Shown piece by piece: positions 62,195 through 64,000 of a stretch of DNA of 64,000 nt. Below the pieces are notes generated by a model, which saw nothing but the letters and a program-made list of their open reading frames with translations, did no database searches and was not told the DNA's origin. Numbering within the stretch: the first letter of the stretch is position 1; each line of letters begins with the position of its first letter. Source of the stretch: Leptolyngbya sp. FACHB-261 (lineage in GTDB: Bacteria > Cyanobacteriota > Cyanobacteriia > FACHB-261); the NCBI RefSeq assembly GCF_014696065.1, contig NZ_JACJPL010000026.1, positions 248,001 through 312,000 on the forward strand. Direction: 5' to 3'. Made by a program: the position numbers and the translations under genes.

Positions 62195-63227
62195 AGCTGA
62201 CGTAGCTCCTCCAACGCAGGGTATTATCAATCCGGTTCGTGCTGATCAGCTGTTTGATGTGATCAATGCGCTTGTAGTACGGTCCCTCGAAGTCCTCAAC
62301 CCGGAGGCTAACCTGCTGGTAGGCCTCGTATAACTGTTTTGCTCCCAAACGCGCATTCCATTGCGGTTGAAAGCTGGGCAAAACCCGTGAGATTTTGCTG
62401 AAATCTACTCGATAGCAGCGCTTGTCAGGTCCACCATCTTCGGCATATTCGATTTGGCAACCTGGCACTGTTTCACGCGCAATTTCAGCTAGATCTCGAA
62501 TTTGGTAGTTTTCCTCACTGCTGCCGACGTTAAAAGCCTGATTGTGTACCAGTTCCTGCGAGGCCTGCAGCACTGCAACAAAGGCTCTGGTGATGTCCTC
62601 AATATGAACAATGGGTCGCCAGGGAGAGCCATCACTCTTGATATAGACACGTCCTGTAGTCGCAGCCCAAGCTACTAGATTGTTGAGTACCAGATCAAAG
62701 CGCAGGCGTGGCGATACTCCATAGGCAGTTGCATTGCGTAGGAAGGTGGGGCTGAAGCTATCGTCAGCCAGCTTCGCGACATCCTGCTCCACCAGCACTT
62801 TGGAATAACCGTAGGGAGTGACTGGATTGAACTCAGCCTCCTCTGTTACTTTATCTTCGCCTGCTGCTCCATAGGTGCTACAGGAAGACGAGAACAGAAA
62901 GCGTGGAACCCCCGCTGCTTTTGCCAGTTCAGCAAGACGAACTGAGGCTAGATGGTTAATCTCGTAAGTGAGTTTTGCATCCAAATTACCCAGAGGATCA
63001 TTAGATAAACCGGCCAGGTGCAGAACTGCATCAAAACCTTCTAGATCTTCAACTTCAACATCTCGAAGATCTTTAGTGATTTGAGGGATCTCAGGAGCGG
63101 AGTTACCAAAGGTGCAAAGTTCAAACAGGTTACTATCTAGCCCAACAACCTCATATCCTGCTGCCAACAGCATAGGTACCATTGCTGTGCCGATGTAGCC
63201 CTGGTGTCCTGTTACCAATAGTCGCAT
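62124..63227 (-). CDS. NAD-dependent epimerase/dehydratase (nucleotide-sugar SDR)
   Basis: About 367 residues from ATG 63227, nine bases after GGAGG; ATG 63236 directly abuts that site and is less likely. Cofactor motif VTGHQGYIGTAMVP; catalytic SSSCSTYGAAG and YGYSK; late domain VHIEDITRAFVAVL. It works on a nucleotide-linked sugar, probably CDP-linked given the adjacent RfbF. The C-terminus continues past the usual LRWR end (TNRKTARSASCNYPGLL) and overlaps the methyltransferase by 71 bases, which is odd and may be an indel at the 3' end. Confidence 0.92.
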   Translation of the reverse strand: MRLLVTGHQGYIGTAMVPMLLAAGYEVVGLDSNLFELCTFGNSAPEIPQITKDLRDVEVEDLEGFDAVLHLAGLSNDPLGNLDAKLTYEINHLASVRLAELAKAAGVPRFLFSSSCSTYGAAGEDKVTEEAEFNPVTPYGYSKVLVEQDVAKLADDSFSPTFLRNATAYGVSPRLRFDLVLNNLVAWAATTGRVYIKSDGSPWRPIVHIEDITRAFVAVLQASQELVHNQAFNVGSSEENYQIRDLAEIARETVPGCQIEYAEDGGPDKRCYRVDFSKISRVLPSFQPQWNARLGAKQLYEAYQQVSLRVEDFEGPYYKRIDHIKQLISTNRIDNTLRWRSYVSYDRTNRKTARSASCNYPGLLPLL

Positions 63228-63999
63228 TCTGTTCATCCTCCCAAATTTTCCATGGTGCTTTGTTGCTTTGCCACAGTGCTTCTAGGGCACGCTTGTCCCG
63301 TAGAGTATCCATGCACTGCCAGAAAGAAGTGTGTTGATAGGCCATTAGTTGACCATCTTCTGCAAGTCGCTCTAGGGGCTCTTTCTCCCAGGTTGTTTCA
63401 TCGCCATCGATGTAGTTGAATACTTCTGGCTCTAGTACAAAGAAGCCGCCATTGATCCAACCCTCACGGGTTTGGGGTTTCTCAGAGAACTCCATCACCT
63501 GACCACTGCCCCGCACTTCTAAATAGCCAAAACGAGTGGGAGGATGAACGACGGTGAGAGTCGCTAATTTGCCATGGGAGCGATGGAAAGCTAATAACTC
63601 CTGCAAATTAACATCTGAAACCCCATCGCCGTAGGTCAGCATAAAGGTTTCGTTGCCTAGGTGAGGGGCGAGCCGTCTAATGCGTCCCCCAGTCATACTT
63701 TGAATGCCGGTGTCCACCAGCTCAATTTGCCAATCAGGGCGATAGCCACCGTGGGTTTTAATTTCCCCTGTTTGCAACTTAATGGTGAGATTACTATTCA
63801 GCGAACAATAATCGGCCATGTATTTCTTGATGACTTCGCCTTTGTAGCCCAAAGCCACAGCAAAGTCTTTGAGACCATAGTGGGCGTAGTGCCTCATGAT
63901 ATGCCAGAGAATTGGCTGGCCCCCGACTTCCACCATTGGCTTGGGCTTGACTTCAGTTTCCTCAGACAGGCGAGTGCCTAGCCCTCCGGCAAGTATGGC
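63151..63999 (-). CDS. rfbF: Glucose-1-phosphate cytidylyltransferase (start just outside window)
   Basis: The frame is open to the right window edge, starting AILAGGLGTRLSEETEVKP, so only two to four N-terminal residues seem missing. Nucleotidyltransferase motifs: KPKPMVEVGGQPILWHIM, TYGDGVSDVNLQELL and WINGGFFVLEPEVF, all characteristic of RfbF. It makes CDP-glucose, first step toward CDP-linked deoxy or branched sugars. The C-terminus extends beyond the usual WKIWE end (about 25 more residues) and overlaps the epimerase start by 77 bases. Confidence 0.93.
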   Translation of the reverse strand, partial: AILAGGLGTRLSEETEVKPKPMVEVGGQPILWHIMRHYAHYGLKDFAVALGYKGEVIKKYMADYCSLNSNLTIKLQTGEIKTHGGYRPDWQIELVDTGIQSMTGGRIRRLAPHLGNETFMLTYGDGVSDVNLQELLAFHRSHGKLATLTVVHPPTRFGYLEVRGSGQVMEFSEKPQTREGWINGGFFVLEPEVFNYIDGDETTWEKEPLERLAEDGQLMAYQHTSFWQCMDTLRDKRALEALWQSNKAPWKIWEDEQNATIGNRTPGLHRHSNGTYAVGSRI

Positions 64000-64000
64000 T

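Overview
The window is chromosomal DNA of a cyanobacterium, most likely filamentous, at roughly 50% GC. Markers are the DUF2555-coaBC pair, a glycine-rich RRM protein followed by rpsU, a DUF3082 protein, AAA-like/WD40 giants, a DASH-type cryptochrome and a cyanobacterial-style contractile injection gene set. I cannot name the species from sequence alone.

Region 1-12,150 is accessory DNA ending at a tRNA-Thr(CGU) gene. It carries the end of a HerA-like ATPase next to a DruA-like (DUF4338) protein, a divergent HxlR regulator/SDR pair with a clear intergenic palindrome, and a two-gene operon in which a restriction-type nuclease domain is fused to a ParA ATPase and followed by a ParB-like/Rho_N protein. 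A 53-codon ORF lies upstream of that operon. Then come an HTH-AAA protein, an exported TPR protein, an AAA-like/WD40 protein and a decayed fragment beside the tRNA. The nuclease-ParA/ParB-like pair is the best candidate here for an undescribed system.

Region 12,200-20,050 is mostly housekeeping: class IV aminotransferase, 2OG-Fe(II) oxygenase, uvrB, cryptochrome DASH, and a CHASE3 histidine kinase with its response regulator.

Region 20,270-28,280 is a tightly packed minus-strand operon of an extracellular contractile injection system (eCIS): sheath, tube, gp26-like zinc protein, a disordered protein, Pvc16-like cap protein, AAA ATPase and a small protein. No baseplate, spike or tape-measure gene is present, although both ends of the cluster lie inside the window.

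Region 29,100-44,800 holds a multi-PAS kinase, a GlsB/YeaQ membrane protein, a lone ZnuB-like permease, ppk1, an RsbRD-type hybrid kinase, purH, DUF2555-coaBC, rbp-rpsU with a strong hairpin between them, and several small proteins.

Region 45,000-56,400 looks like amide/peptide nutrition. A fused DppD-DppF ATPase is divergent from an operon of binding protein, formamidase/acetamidase and two permeases, with an NtcA-like palindrome between them. A broken RTX-SGNH gene and an M3 peptidase follow.

Region 56,400-64,000 is a minus-strand surface-polysaccharide operon (rfbF, NAD-epimerase, C-methyltransferase, rfbC-like, GT4, two related acyltransferases, YdcF) cut by the right edge.
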